NCBI RefSeq assembly: GCF_050908995.1
Contig: NC_135124.1
Location: forward strand, 3,224,001-3,288,000
Direction of reading: 5' to 3'
Length of the DNA stretch: 64,000 bases
Origin: Andrena cerasifolii
Taxonomy: Eukaryota; Arthropoda; Insecta; Hymenoptera; Andrenidae
The notes beneath the pieces were generated by a model. The model ran no database searches, was not told the origin of the DNA, and worked only from the letters and a program-made list of their open reading frames with translations. Position 1 is the stretch's first letter. Each line of letters starts with the position of its first letter. Of the stretch, positions 54,788 through 64,000 are shown piece by piece. The translations under genes were made by a program, and so were the position numbers.

Positions 54788-55504
54788 TAAGGCTGCTCGA
54801 GTACTCGGAAAAAGCGAGCCGAGCCGAGGACCCGTAAAAATCGAGTGGCTCGAAAGAATCGAGAAGCTTGAATTTTTTCGAGCGGCTCGAATATGCTTGG
54901 AGCAGATCGAAATTTTCGAGCAGACCGATTGTACCGAGTAGCTTGAAGCTTGAACGTTTCAGGCAATACGAATGTTTCGAATATTTTAGGTTATGTTTAT
55001 CTACTGGAATGTAAATAATGGTTCCCAATAAGTCATGTGAATAATTAAAATGTAAGCTGTAAATGGAAATATTCTGTAACTTTTGAAAATAAGTACTAAA
55101 TTCAAATTTATTTTCTTCATTTTTTGCGTATTTGTGAACGTATTCATACACTTCTCTTTATGTTATCTTTCTTTTCTTCTTACTTTTTTCTTTTCGTCTT
55201 ACTTTTTTGCCTTCTTCGTATGGGTTTTACTTCTGTCGCGCCATTGTTAACACAGGGCCTTACCCGCTCATAAATAAATAAATAAATTAATAAATAATTG
55301 AATAAATATAATTAAGCGTAATTACAAAGAATCGTGAAGTACTTGCAAACATTTGAATATGTAAACCTTGCATTATTAATTTTTCAATTTCTCAATTTTT
55401 ATTTTCGAGCTACTCGATTTTTACGGGTATACGGCTCGGGAACCGAGTCTCGTCTCGGTCCGAACTTCAAGCTACTCGAATATTCGAGTACTCGAACAAC
55501 CTTA
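54788..55504. mobile_element. hAT-like element, 717 bp, perfect 8-bp duplication
   Basis: Ends TAAGGCTGCTCGAGTACTCG and CGAGTACTCGAACAACCTTA; flanked by GAAGTAGG at 54780-54787 and 55505-55512, identical. Subterminal CTCGAA motifs repeat many times. It interrupts the Tc1 HTH fragment. A LINE-like tail (GGGCCTTACCCGCTCATAAA then AATAAATAAATAAAT) lies inside at about 55250-55290. Confidence 0.88.
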
Positions 55505-55869
55505 GAAGTAGGTAGACATGGTTGAAGGAAATCTAAACGTCGATACCGTAAAAAGTGTGTTAAAAAACACAATTTTTAAACAATTCCATATCTGTAAACT
55601 CAATTCTGTGCCCGTACAATAATTAATTACATCTGTTTGTTTTTTTTAGTCGACAGAACCAAATTTTAAGGTCTAACTCTAAATTCAGCCTAGTTGTTTC
55701 ATATGTTCGGATTTTATATTTCGTAAAACGAATATTCTTTGAACTAACTGTATGTGGGTATACATATATTTATAGGAATGGTTTTTGGTTGCGTGAGATT
55801 GAATATCATCACCCCCCCCCCCCCTTGTGGCTGGTATGGAGGTATTGTCACAATATAAATTCATCATTA

Positions 55870-56035
55870 CGTAGGATCACGGAAAAAAGGAAACCTCGGG
55901 AAACGGGGACTCGAACCCGCGATCTTCTGTTTCGTTGCGCGCTGGCCAGCTGCTTTAGCCACCTCGGCTACCGCCGACTCCCCGATCTTAGTCATTCCGC
56001 ATCCGTCTCTTAAGTTGGTGGGGGTTCCCGATCCC
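55870..56035 (-). mobile_element. tRNA-derived SINE-like copy with good A and B boxes
   Basis: Minus strand: GTAGCCGAGGTGGCTAAAGC (box A TAGCCGAGGTGG), CAGCTGGCCAGCGCGC, then GATCGCGGGTTCGAGTCCCC (box B GGTTCGAGTCC), then a T-run (CCTTTTTTCC). The acceptor stem does not pair fully, which argues for a SINE head rather than a tRNA gene. Relative at 4775-4935. Confidence 0.6.
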
Positions 56036-56039
56036 ACAA

Positions 56040-57270
56040 TTATAATATATGTATGTTACTAGTACACACTTATGACAGTACACGAAAAGTACGAAACAAA
56101 AGAAGTTTATAATTAAACGTGTTTAAGGGGAAATCCAAACACAAAATATTGCTGCTATTAATTAAACTTAACACTGATGTAAAATCTTTTCCTTAAACTT
56201 AATACGTATGTGCACAAATTGGAACAAATTTTTTATATTCCAAAACATTGACATCCGTTCAGGAACGTGTGTAATCTATCGCGCGAGGAGATATCAGGGA
56301 TTTTGTGCATTTCAAACCTTTATCATTCAATTAGGATTGGTATCGGACGCAGGAATGCATGTTCTTTTACAAAACTCGGGCGTCAGCGTCCTTTCGGTCG
56401 AAATGGCAAAATTAACCGACAACGAGAATCGTAGCTTGTGTAAGAAAAATTGCAAAGTCATTGATAAATTCACTGTGAACAGACAAAGAAATAATTCTCT
56501 CCACTCCGACGACTAATGCTTATTAGGTATGGTCGAAATTTTTACTATCGTTGGAAGAATCTCTATATTTCATTAAACTTCAGTGTACAATTGTTAGAAT
56601 AAACTTGGGTTTTTAGGTTTCACTGTTTTTAATGCTGATTTAAAATATTTTTCACGACACAAAGCATTGTGATTAAAAAATTTCGCTTACTACCAGAATG
56701 TACGCCAAAGCTTTATCAATGCTTTATATGTATCTCTGCCTTCGAATAAAAATCGAGCTTCCAGATTCAATTAATTTTAAATTAATTTGTTATATTAGAG
56801 AGAGAGAGTAAAATATCGAACGTAGAAGAATTGTAAGATAATAGTATACTAATGAATAGAAATTAGTGAAAGCTGAAATGCGTATAAGAAAGCTACATTA
56901 GAATTTAATGTGAAAATGTAGGTACACTTTCATAAATATGAAATATATTTTGTGTATATACATCTGCAAGTAACTGTAGAATTTTCGTGTTTCAATAAAT
57001 ATGAAAAACGATTTCCCAAAGTTGTAAAGTAAAATAATTATAGCCGCATTAGTAATAAATGAAATGTTTGGGTTGAATATGGCTGTCTAAAGGGCAATTT
57101 AAAAAAAGCGTTATAAGGACGATTAGCAATGTATGTGCAAGTAGGTTGGCATGGGCATACCTTGTCATAAATGATAGAAGCTTGAAGGAAGAAGAGTGTG
57201 TGTTCCATATAAAAATTAATTAGAAAACAAATCTCAGAAAATTCTCGTTTTTGAAAAATTAGACCCTTCC
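56040..57270. other. No gene or clear repeat recognised
   Basis: AT-rich. A 102-codon plus frame at 56208-56516 shows no family motif, signal peptide or conserved splice sites. A GAGA run lies near 56795. Confidence 0.5.
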
Positions 57271-57273
57271 GCA

Positions 57274-57617
57274 CAGTGGCGGATTTAACAGGGCGGCTGA
57301 TGAGCAGTTGCCGCCTGGGCCCCTCCCCAGGGCCCCATCTTTGATAAAATTGTAATTTTATCCAAACTATACTGTTTCTGTACTACTACACTAAGACCGT
57401 TTTTAGTAAATTAACTTTACATTTTCCTGAAAAAATGGGCCCCTTCAGAAGGTCCCCTAGGGCCCCATCTTAAAAAAAAACGATTTTATCCAAACAATAC
57501 ATTTTTTCAGTACTACTACCCTTAGCCCGCTTTATTAAACTGCCTCTTCATTTTCTCGAAAAAATGGGCCCCTCAGAACGTTTCCCACCTGGGCCTTTTT
57601 TCTTAAATCCGTCACTG
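57274..57617. mobile_element. hAT element of the CAGTGGCG family, 344 bp, uninterrupted copy
   Basis: CAGTGGCGGATTTAACAGGG at the left, AAATCCGTCACTG at the right. Flanks CTTCCGCA (57266-57273) and CTTTTGCA (57618-57625), two changes. Contains two GGGCCCC / TACTACTAC modules in tandem. Confidence 0.88.
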
Positions 57618-57966
57618 CTTTTGCACAAGATATTTTGATAGCTAACTACTACTATTTGCGACATACATATTCACGCATTTTCCATGTTGTTTTTTATTTG
57701 TATTTCAAAATGGCTCACACTCGCATATAAACCGAATGGTGGGCATAGTTGCCACTGTCTCGACCACCACAAGGAACAGTCACCAATGAAATAGAATTAC
57801 CTACTTGCGATTTAAGTGGTTTTGCTATAGAAGTGTCAGTAGGAAGTTGTACAACAAACCACGTAGTGTCCGATTATTACCAATATTGTTTCGAAGTAGC
57901 TTATCCAAAACGATAGAAATAGCAAATAAAGGATATTAAAAAATGGCCACGATACGAAGCATTGTA

Positions 57967-58641
57967 CAATAGGGCGGAGCGATACTATATAGGCGAAAAT
58001 TTAAATTTGAATTTTCAGTTGGCCTGGGTGCGAGATAGGTAGTTGTCTTTTGATTAACCAAACACTACTGTAAAAAAATTTTGGAAAAATATTCATGTCT
58101 GCAGGTTCTTTTTTCTCCTAAAAATTATTATATGATTATATGATTATATGATTATATGATTATATGATTATATGATTATATGATTATATGATTATATGAT
58201 TATATGATTATATGATTATATGATTATATGATTATATGATTATATGATTATATGATTATATGATTATATGATTATATGATTATATGATTATATGGTTATA
58301 TGATTATATGGTTATATGATTATATGGTTATATGATTATATGGTTATATGATTATATGGTTATATGATTATATGATTATATGATTATATGATTATATGAT
58401 TATATGATTATATGATTATATGATTATATGATTATATGATTATATGATTATATGATTATATGATTATATGATTATATGATTATATGATTATATGATAATT
58501 TTTAGGAGAAAATGGAACATGCAGTTATGAATATTTTCCAAATTTTTTTAGATTTGTGTTTGGCTAATCAAAAGACAACTATCCCGCACCCAGGCCACAC
58601 AGCTGAAAATTCAAATTTAAATTTTCCGCTCAGCCCTATTG
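57967..58641. mobile_element. TA-flanked MITE whose loop is an 8-bp microsatellite
   Basis: Ends CAATAGGGCGGAGCG and GCTCAGCCCTATTG, each next to TA (57965-57966, 58642-58643). Arms of about 160 bp mirror each other (AAATTTAAATTTGAATTTTC; TCCTAAAAATTAT). The loop is the repeat at 58127-58494. Confidence 0.88.
58127..58494 (+). repeat. (ATTATATG)46 microsatellite
   Basis: 368 bases, exactly 46 units of 8 bp. Five units read GTTATATG and alternate with ATTATATG between about 58293 and 58365, a small higher-order pattern that shows internal duplication. Confidence 0.95.
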
Positions 58642-59596
58642 TACAATACTACTTCACACAATCTTTGACACATCTTTCCGCAATGAATCAATATCTACAA
58701 AAAGAACGTAGAAACTAATTGAAAGTAAAGGTTTAATTATACAAAATTCATTTACTGTGTGTACCGCATTTGTTACTTCTGTGTTTCAGCATAGTACTAA
58801 ATAGTAGATAGGTATATCATTCGCCTTTCTGGGCAGATCTCGATACATATCAATATCGTCTCTGTTCTTCCGTCTGAATATATCCCGACTTAATTATAAT
58901 CAATTTTAACATGGAAAGCGAACAAATTACATATCTACAGAATGAATAAATAGCGCGAGTGTTAATATGATCCGGACCTCAGGTAAAAAATCATCGATTT
59001 TCATGCAAACCCCAAGTTATTCTACAGTGTATTTGTAGGTGGCTGGTTTCACTCACGAGATCACCAACAATATAAACCGCGAGGCAATCCACGGGATTCG
59101 CATCGTTGATCTGAATTCTTCTCAGCAATCTTACGCTGTCCTTTGTCGCATATTGCACGATTGTTACACAACTCGCAGGTGTAAGTGCAATTAAAGCAAT
59201 TCACCGAGGAGCACAGTACGAATCTACATTGACGAATCGCAGTCGTTGGCCATAGACCACGTACATAGTATACCTACAGTGAATCACAAAAATATTTCAA
59301 CGCTCGCTATTAAAACTGTAAACAATAAAAATACACATGTTAGACTTAAGTTCTGAAAGTAATGTTGTAACTACTATAAGACACAAGTATCGAAATTATA
59401 TATACCAAATTTGAAATGAATCTGATAATATTCGTAGAAATTATGAAAAATTTATTGCAAATATGTACTGAAACAGGGTCACACAAATATTCGAGCGGCA
59501 TTAATTATACGCACCCCTTATTTTATATTAATATTTATTTAGGCCATCTTTGGCTCCAATTACGCTTTTCAGAAGTTCTCGTATGCTGTGCACTAA

Positions 59597-60017
59597 CAAG
59601 GGGAGTATTTTAGGTGTCCGCCTCCGATCATTTTGATTTTTGGATATAATATAGAGAACCGAAAAATAAGAAATACGTGTTTTTTATTTTCCCCCGTTTT
59701 CATATTTGGGGGGTGAAAACTGCGTTCAAAGTTAGGGTTGAAAAATCATTTTTGTGGATTTTTGAAAATCTGGCGAGTCAGTCATATTTCGCATTCAAAG
59801 ACACAAAATTCGTCCATTGACACTATTCCCCTATCTCTAACAGTTCTCGAGATATTCCACAAAAATGATTTTTCAACCCTAACTGTGAACGCAGTTTTCA
59901 CCCCCCAAATATGAAAACGGGGAAAAATAAAAAACACGTGTTTCTTATTTTTCGGTCCTCTATAACATATCCAAAAATCAAAATGATCGGAGGCGGACAC
60001 CTAAAATACTCTCCTTG
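59597..60017. mobile_element. Palindromic CAAGG-end MITE, TAA duplication, inside the Tc1 left half
   Basis: 421 bp. CAAGGGGAGTATTTTAGGTG at the left and CACCTAAAATACTCTCCTTG at the right; TAA on both sides (59594-59596, 60018-60020). Arms about 185 bp. Same end type and nearly the same length as 13546-13969. Confidence 0.85.
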
Positions 60018-60703
60018 TAAGTAGTTTTTTCAGTTATTTTAGATTTGATAGAGTTCCAAACTTCTAAAATCTTTTGTTTTAGTACCTCTTTCAAAGTTGT
60101 GTCGTAATTTTTTTTTATCTCCTATCGATTTCCGCCTACAGATATTCGATGGGGTTAATGTCCAGACTGTATGTGGGTGTATGTAACCCATCCGGTGTAT
60201 TATACATTAGAGTAAATCCGGGAGACGCGGTCGGGCCGGAGAGTTGGTCGAAACAGTTGATTCCTAGAGAATTAATTGTTCTGAACCTTATCACACTTTT
60301 GCATATACACAGATGTAGAGTCTGAATATAGCGACTCGACCATCTCTCCAGCCCGACCGCGTCTCCCGGATTTACTCTATACAATAACCATTCTGGCACA
60401 ATTCCGGCCGCATGCTTGCGGCCATTGTCTCGCTGGAAATAAAAAATTTCCAATACACCCCAATTTGGTCGCACTTACTTCTAAATTGTGTTTTAAGATA
60501 TTTAAAAATTTATGTTTATCTAAAATGTCATTCATAAAATCGAGATTATCAGTGCCGGTTGCAACCATACACCCCCACAATATCATGAAACCACCGCGGT
60601 ACTTTACAGTAGGACGTACATTTTTAGTATTAATTTCTGAGGTGGGTTTTCTCCAGATATAACGACCTCCATCCGAACCAAAAATATTTTTAATACATTT
60701 TTA
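60018..60703 (-). pseudogene. Tc1-type transposase, catalytic C-terminal half (left, minus copy)
   Basis: Minus strand: GSDGGRYIWRKPTSEIN, YRGGFMILWGCMVATGTDNL, LDKHKFLNILKHNLEVSATK, then after a shift YFQRDNGRKHAAGIVPEWLL, a 172-bp insertion, and NPIEYL with the C-terminal VWNSI-type end. The WGC, QxDNxxKH and NPIE blocks are the Tc1 DDE core. Frameshifts and the insertion inactivate it. Confidence 0.85.
60208..60379. mobile_element. Palindromic MITE splitting the Tc1 catalytic core
   Basis: TAGAGTAAATCCGGGAGACG and CGTCTCCCGGATTTACTCTA mirror each other, followed inward by CGGTCGGGC. It lies between the WLL and NPIE blocks; the plus copy at 62100 lacks it. The TSD is unclear. Confidence 0.8.
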
Positions 60704-60740
60704 ATATATTTGGTTCGGATGGAGGTCGTTATGTCTGGAG

Positions 60741-61876
60741 CAGGGGCTGCCACTCTCATTTGCGATTTTGGAACAGTGTTTCAACTGCCACCTAGGCAGT
60801 TGCAATTTTTTCGAACTAAAATTCAATATGGCCGTGATCACGTGTTCATGATTCCGGCTGGAACAGACACGTCCAGTAATTTAGTCGAGTAGCGAGTATT
60901 TTAGTAATTTACCATTGGTTTATTAAACTACTCAACTAAATTTTAGTGTCCACACACGGTAAATTACTAAATTACTCGCTACTCGACTAAAACACTGGAC
61001 GTCTCTGAACCAGCCTTAACTTTGTACGCTATTGATATGCATTGCACGGAACTTGTGAATTGTTGATTGATGCGAGCTAGTACCGTACGAAACCCAAACA
61101 ATCCTATCGAAAAATAAGTTTTATAAAATCAGTTTGACAGTAACAGGTATGTATATAGTTGAATATATATTTTTAATGCAGTATATGTAGAATATCAATT
61201 TAAAATTTAATTTTTTTTATAGAGGTATGCCACGACATATACTACATTAAAAATATATATTCAACTATATACATACCTGTTACTGTCAAACTGATTTTAT
61301 AAAACTTATTTTTCCATAGGATTGTTGATAGGATTGACGTGTCTGTTCCAGCCTTTACAGATGAATCATGAACACGTGATCACGGCCATATTGAATTTTA
61401 GTTCGAAAAAATTGCAACTGCCTAGGTGGCAGTTGAAACACTGTTCCAAAATCGCAAATGAGAGTACTGCCCTCTTTAGTTAAAATGTCCTATCTAACAT
61501 TTTGAAAAAACCGAGAAAACTGAAGTTTTATCATTTACTTTGTACCGTCCTTATTTTCCTTCGTTAAAATTAAAACACGTTGTCATTATTTCGTAACAGG
61601 CTAATATAATTTTTTGCAATAGGTGTACCGGTAGGTGATGTATTATTAACGTACCAATTAATTAATTGTTTTATATAGGATATTATAACCATTTGCAAGG
61701 AAGTTAGGTTAAATACATTATACTGTTTATAAATCTTTACAAAGCACGTAGAGTTTTCTAACTTTACTTAAAAGGTAAAAGACGCGTGGAACTTTAAATA
61801 TTTCAACATATCTCAAAAAATGAAAAAATGCTAAATGAGACAGTTTAACTACGGAGGGCAGAGTAGCAGCCCCCTG
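60741..61876. mobile_element. hAT-like element, 1136 bp, perfect 8-bp duplication, itself multi-nested
   Basis: CAGGGGCTGCCACTCTC at the left, GAGTAGCAGCCCCCTG at the right; GTCTGGAG on both sides (60733-60740, 61877-61884). Mirrored arms run through ACTGCCACCTAGGCAGTTGC and GATCACGTGTTCATGATTC. Within the centre are two more palindromes (about 60871-61006 and 61125-61320). The right arm is split by a CTGCCCTCTTTAGTTAAA-ended element (about 61467-61861) with AGTA on each side. Confidence 0.85.
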
Positions 61877-62340
61877 GTCTGGAGAAAACCCACCTCAGAA
61901 ATTAATATGAAAATTAGTATGGTTGCAAACGGCACTGAGAAACTCGTTTTCATAGACGCCATTTTAGATAAACATATATTTTTAAATATTTTAAAAAACA
62001 ATTTAGAAGAAAGTGCTACCAAATTGGGGTTATTGGACAGTTGTTATTTCCAGCAAGACAATGACCGCAAGCATACGGCCGGAATTGTGCAAGAATGGTT
62101 GTTGTAAAATGTATAATACATTGGGTTACATATATGTCTCATAATGTCTGGACATTAACCCCATCGAATATTTGTAGGCGGAAATCGATAGGAGATAAAA
62201 AAAATGACGACATAACTTTGAAAGACGTACTAAAAAAAAAGATTTTAGAAGTATGGAATTCTATCGAATCTAAAATAACTGAAAAGCTAGTGCACAGCAT
62301 GCGACATCCCCTTAACTCGGCGGGAGGCGCTACTGGGTAA
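61877..62340 (+). pseudogene. Tc1-type transposase, catalytic C-terminal half (right, plus copy)
   Basis: Continues from GGTTCGGATGGAGGTCG at 60708-60740. Reads VWRKPTSEINMK, a short deletion, LDKHIFLNILKNNLEESATK, YFQQDNDRKHTAGIVQEWLL, stops, then after a shift KKNDDITLKDVLKKKILEVW and NSIESKITEKLVHSM, the Tc1 C-terminus. Non-functional. Confidence 0.85.
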
Positions 62341-63177
62341 ACTTTACCACAGAGGCGCTAGTTGCGAAAATATGAAGACTGTTTGAGTTTTTGTTACAAT
62401 TTTTTAAAGAACTTTAATAAAGATTTTAAGATATTTCATAAATTTTGTTTGATTCTTAAAACACTGTACTTTAACATAACAATTACAAAGTTAAAAAAAA
62501 AATTCTGAAACCGTGGTTTTTTACGTGTGTCATAGTATGGGGTGCGCCTTCCGCCGGGTTAAAAGCGTAATTGGAGCCAACGGTGGCCCAAATAAATATT
62601 AGTATTAAATAAGGTGCGGATAATTAATGCCGTTCGAATACTTTTGTGACCCTGTTTCAGTATATCTTTGCAATGAATTCATAACTTCTACAAATATTAT
62701 CCAATTCACTTCAAATTTGGTATATATAGATAATCTCGATACTTGTGTCTTATATCAGTGCCGACATTACTTTCAGAACTTAAGTTTAACATGTATATTT
62801 TTATTGTTTATAATTTTAATAGCGAGCGTTCGAATACTTTCGTGATTCACTGTAGGTATATCTCCGTTTTTACGAATTATTGTGAACCCGAAAGTTTTGA
62901 GGAAACGAGAGGAAATGTAAACAAACGTTGAAAAGTTTTTGTAAAAACTGGTACGTCGCCTGTTTTCCTTCGGCATGCCACGGAAACGTAGAAAATACAA
63001 ATAACAGCTAGGTCAGCGATAACGATTTATCGGTAATTAGTGCTGCCTATTTCGAAACCAATAGTGAGATATTGTTTGTATCAACATAATATTAAAATCG
63101 TACAGAATTGTATTTTTAATATTCTTCCTCGTTCGAATATGTCGAGGCAGCAAAGCAATTTGATGTGACAAATAAGA

Positions 63178-63523
63178 AATATATAAAAAAAAATTATGTT
63201 AAACGATTTTATTAAAAATGTAGTAAAAACTAAATTAAAATGCACTAAAAACTAAAAAATAATTATTTTCTTTACATCAATTTTGATGGTCTTAAAATGG
63301 TGTTTGATTACTTTAAATAAAATTGTGGGCACGATATTTGAAAACAGGGTATGAATCACTTTAATACTTCACCTTCTGGTTGCACATGGTGCCCCACGAT
63401 TTTATTTAAAGTGATCAAACACGAGAAAAGAATTATTTTTTAGTGTTTAGTGCATTTTAATTTAGTTTTTACTACATTTTTAATAAAATCGTTTAGCATA
63501 AATTTTTTTATATATTTTTTATT
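63178..63523. repeat. AT-rich inverted repeat, ~130-bp arms
   Basis: AAACGATTTTATTAAAAATG, TAGTAAAAACTAAATTAAAA and TGCACTAAAAACTAAAAAAT occur in mirror order at 63400-63520. A further partial repeat (CTAAAAAATAATTTTTTTC) lies at 63638. TSD not found. Confidence 0.75.
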
Positions 63524-63879
63524 TTCAAGTTTTTAGTGTTTGTGGATTTACATTTCACAGCTCAGACTTCTTTGCAAATATCTTTTATTGCTGTATACAG
63601 TTTAACAGTTTGCTTCAACGCTATAGTGTTAAAGTCACTAAAAAATAATTTTTTTCTTGTACTACAATTTCGATGGTGATATAGGTACTACGAACGTCTG
63701 CAAAGTTTTGGTTTTACTATTCGCACATACGTGACGGATCATTTCTCGATAAATTGTGTATCGATAATTTGTGGCTCATTTCAAGTCGTTTGGATTTGTG
63801 GTTATGGGTTATATTTATTGATGACTGGCTAATTTTTTCACCCCCACGGTTTAATTTTTTTTTTTTAAATATTGTATTG

Positions 63880-64000
63880 TCATCCAAACTACGCACGCCT
63901 GCAAAGTTTCAAGACAATTGTATAGGTGGAAGTGGGTTAAATTTGAGTTGCCAGATTTGAACCAAACATACAAACATACAAACATACAAACATACAAACA
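63880..64000. repeat. Dispersed tail repeat ending in (ACAAACAT)n at the window edge
   Basis: GCAAAGTTTCAAGACAATTG, GTTAAATTTGAGTTGCC, then AAACATACAAACATACAAAC to the last base. Matches 23210-23330 in the opposite orientation. The window ends inside it, so its full extent is unknown. Confidence 0.7.

Larger units (their letters stand above)
59277..62852. mobile_element. Mirror-image Tc1 element with several nested insertions
   Basis: Ends CAGTGAATCACAAAAATATT and AATACTTTCGTGATTCACTG, with TA on each side (59275-59276, 62853-62854). The terminal repeats are about 300 bp long. Each half carries the 3' part of the same Tc1 transposase, pointing outward: minus at 60018-60703 and plus at 60704-62340. 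The symmetry point is near 60700 (GAACCAAAAATATT...AATATATTTGGTTC). Nested elements: 59597-60017, about 60208-60379, 60741-61876. Confidence 0.85.

Noticed and set aside
54615..55151. 178-codon minus-strand frame as one gene
   Set aside because: Its first two thirds lie inside a hAT-like element with an exact 8-bp duplication; only the last ~55 codons are a real Tc1 HTH remnant.
55886..55982. Functional tRNA gene
   Set aside because: A and B boxes are good but the acceptor stem does not pair well and a diverged relative with matching flanks exists at 4775-4935.
56208..56516. 102-codon plus-strand frame as a host gene
   Set aside because: No domain, no splice support and typical chance length for this region; nothing beyond length argues for it.

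Overview
This window reads as insect nuclear DNA. It is AT-rich and intron-rich, has two spliced metazoan genes on the minus strand, and is crowded with nested DNA transposons, MITEs, SINEs, a solo LTR and LINE 3' ends. The gene families and the LINE, Tc1 and Merlin remnants resemble those I know from Hymenoptera (ant- or wasp-like), but the order is an inference. Nothing points to a prokaryote, plasmid or virus.

Two protein genes can be rebuilt exon by exon with matching splice phases. (1) A membrane M1 zinc aminopeptidase (aminopeptidase N type) has 15 coding exons between 26282 and 2454 (minus), 967 aa, with GAMEN, HEFAH-x18-E and the catalytic Tyr region intact. Its first coding exon, a type II membrane anchor, lies 11.4 kb upstream of exon 2 across a transposon-filled intron. 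(2) A front-type acyl-CoA desaturase has six coding exons between 45930 and 38252 (minus), 376 aa, with all three His boxes plus the NxxxH motif. The two genes lie in the same orientation about 12 kb apart. Nothing shows that they work together beyond sitting on the same strand: one is a cell-surface peptidase, the other an ER lipid enzyme.

Layout: 1-2453, 3' flank of the aminopeptidase. 2454-26282, aminopeptidase with a solo LTR, hAT, Harbinger-like, piggyBac-like and Merlin remnants in its introns. 26283-38251, intergenic, with an IS630-type transposase remnant, a LINE 3' end and several foldback elements. 38252-45930, desaturase, with a 5S-rRNA-derived SINE nested inside a MITE (intron 4) and a short Helitron (intron 1). 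45931-64000, no convincing host gene; large nested repeats dominate, including a pogo-like element with a PHD-type finger, a ~975 bp near-perfect inverted repeat, a MITE whose loop has become a 46-copy 8-bp microsatellite, and a mirror-image Tc1 element with several younger elements inside it.

Many insertions were resolved by finding their target-site duplications. The least explained sequence is a dispersed TIR family with a conserved GC hairpin core (copies near 3.1-4.1, 18.1-19.7 and 49.5-51.4 kb, end fragments near 30.8-31.4 kb), which I could not assign to any known superfamily.
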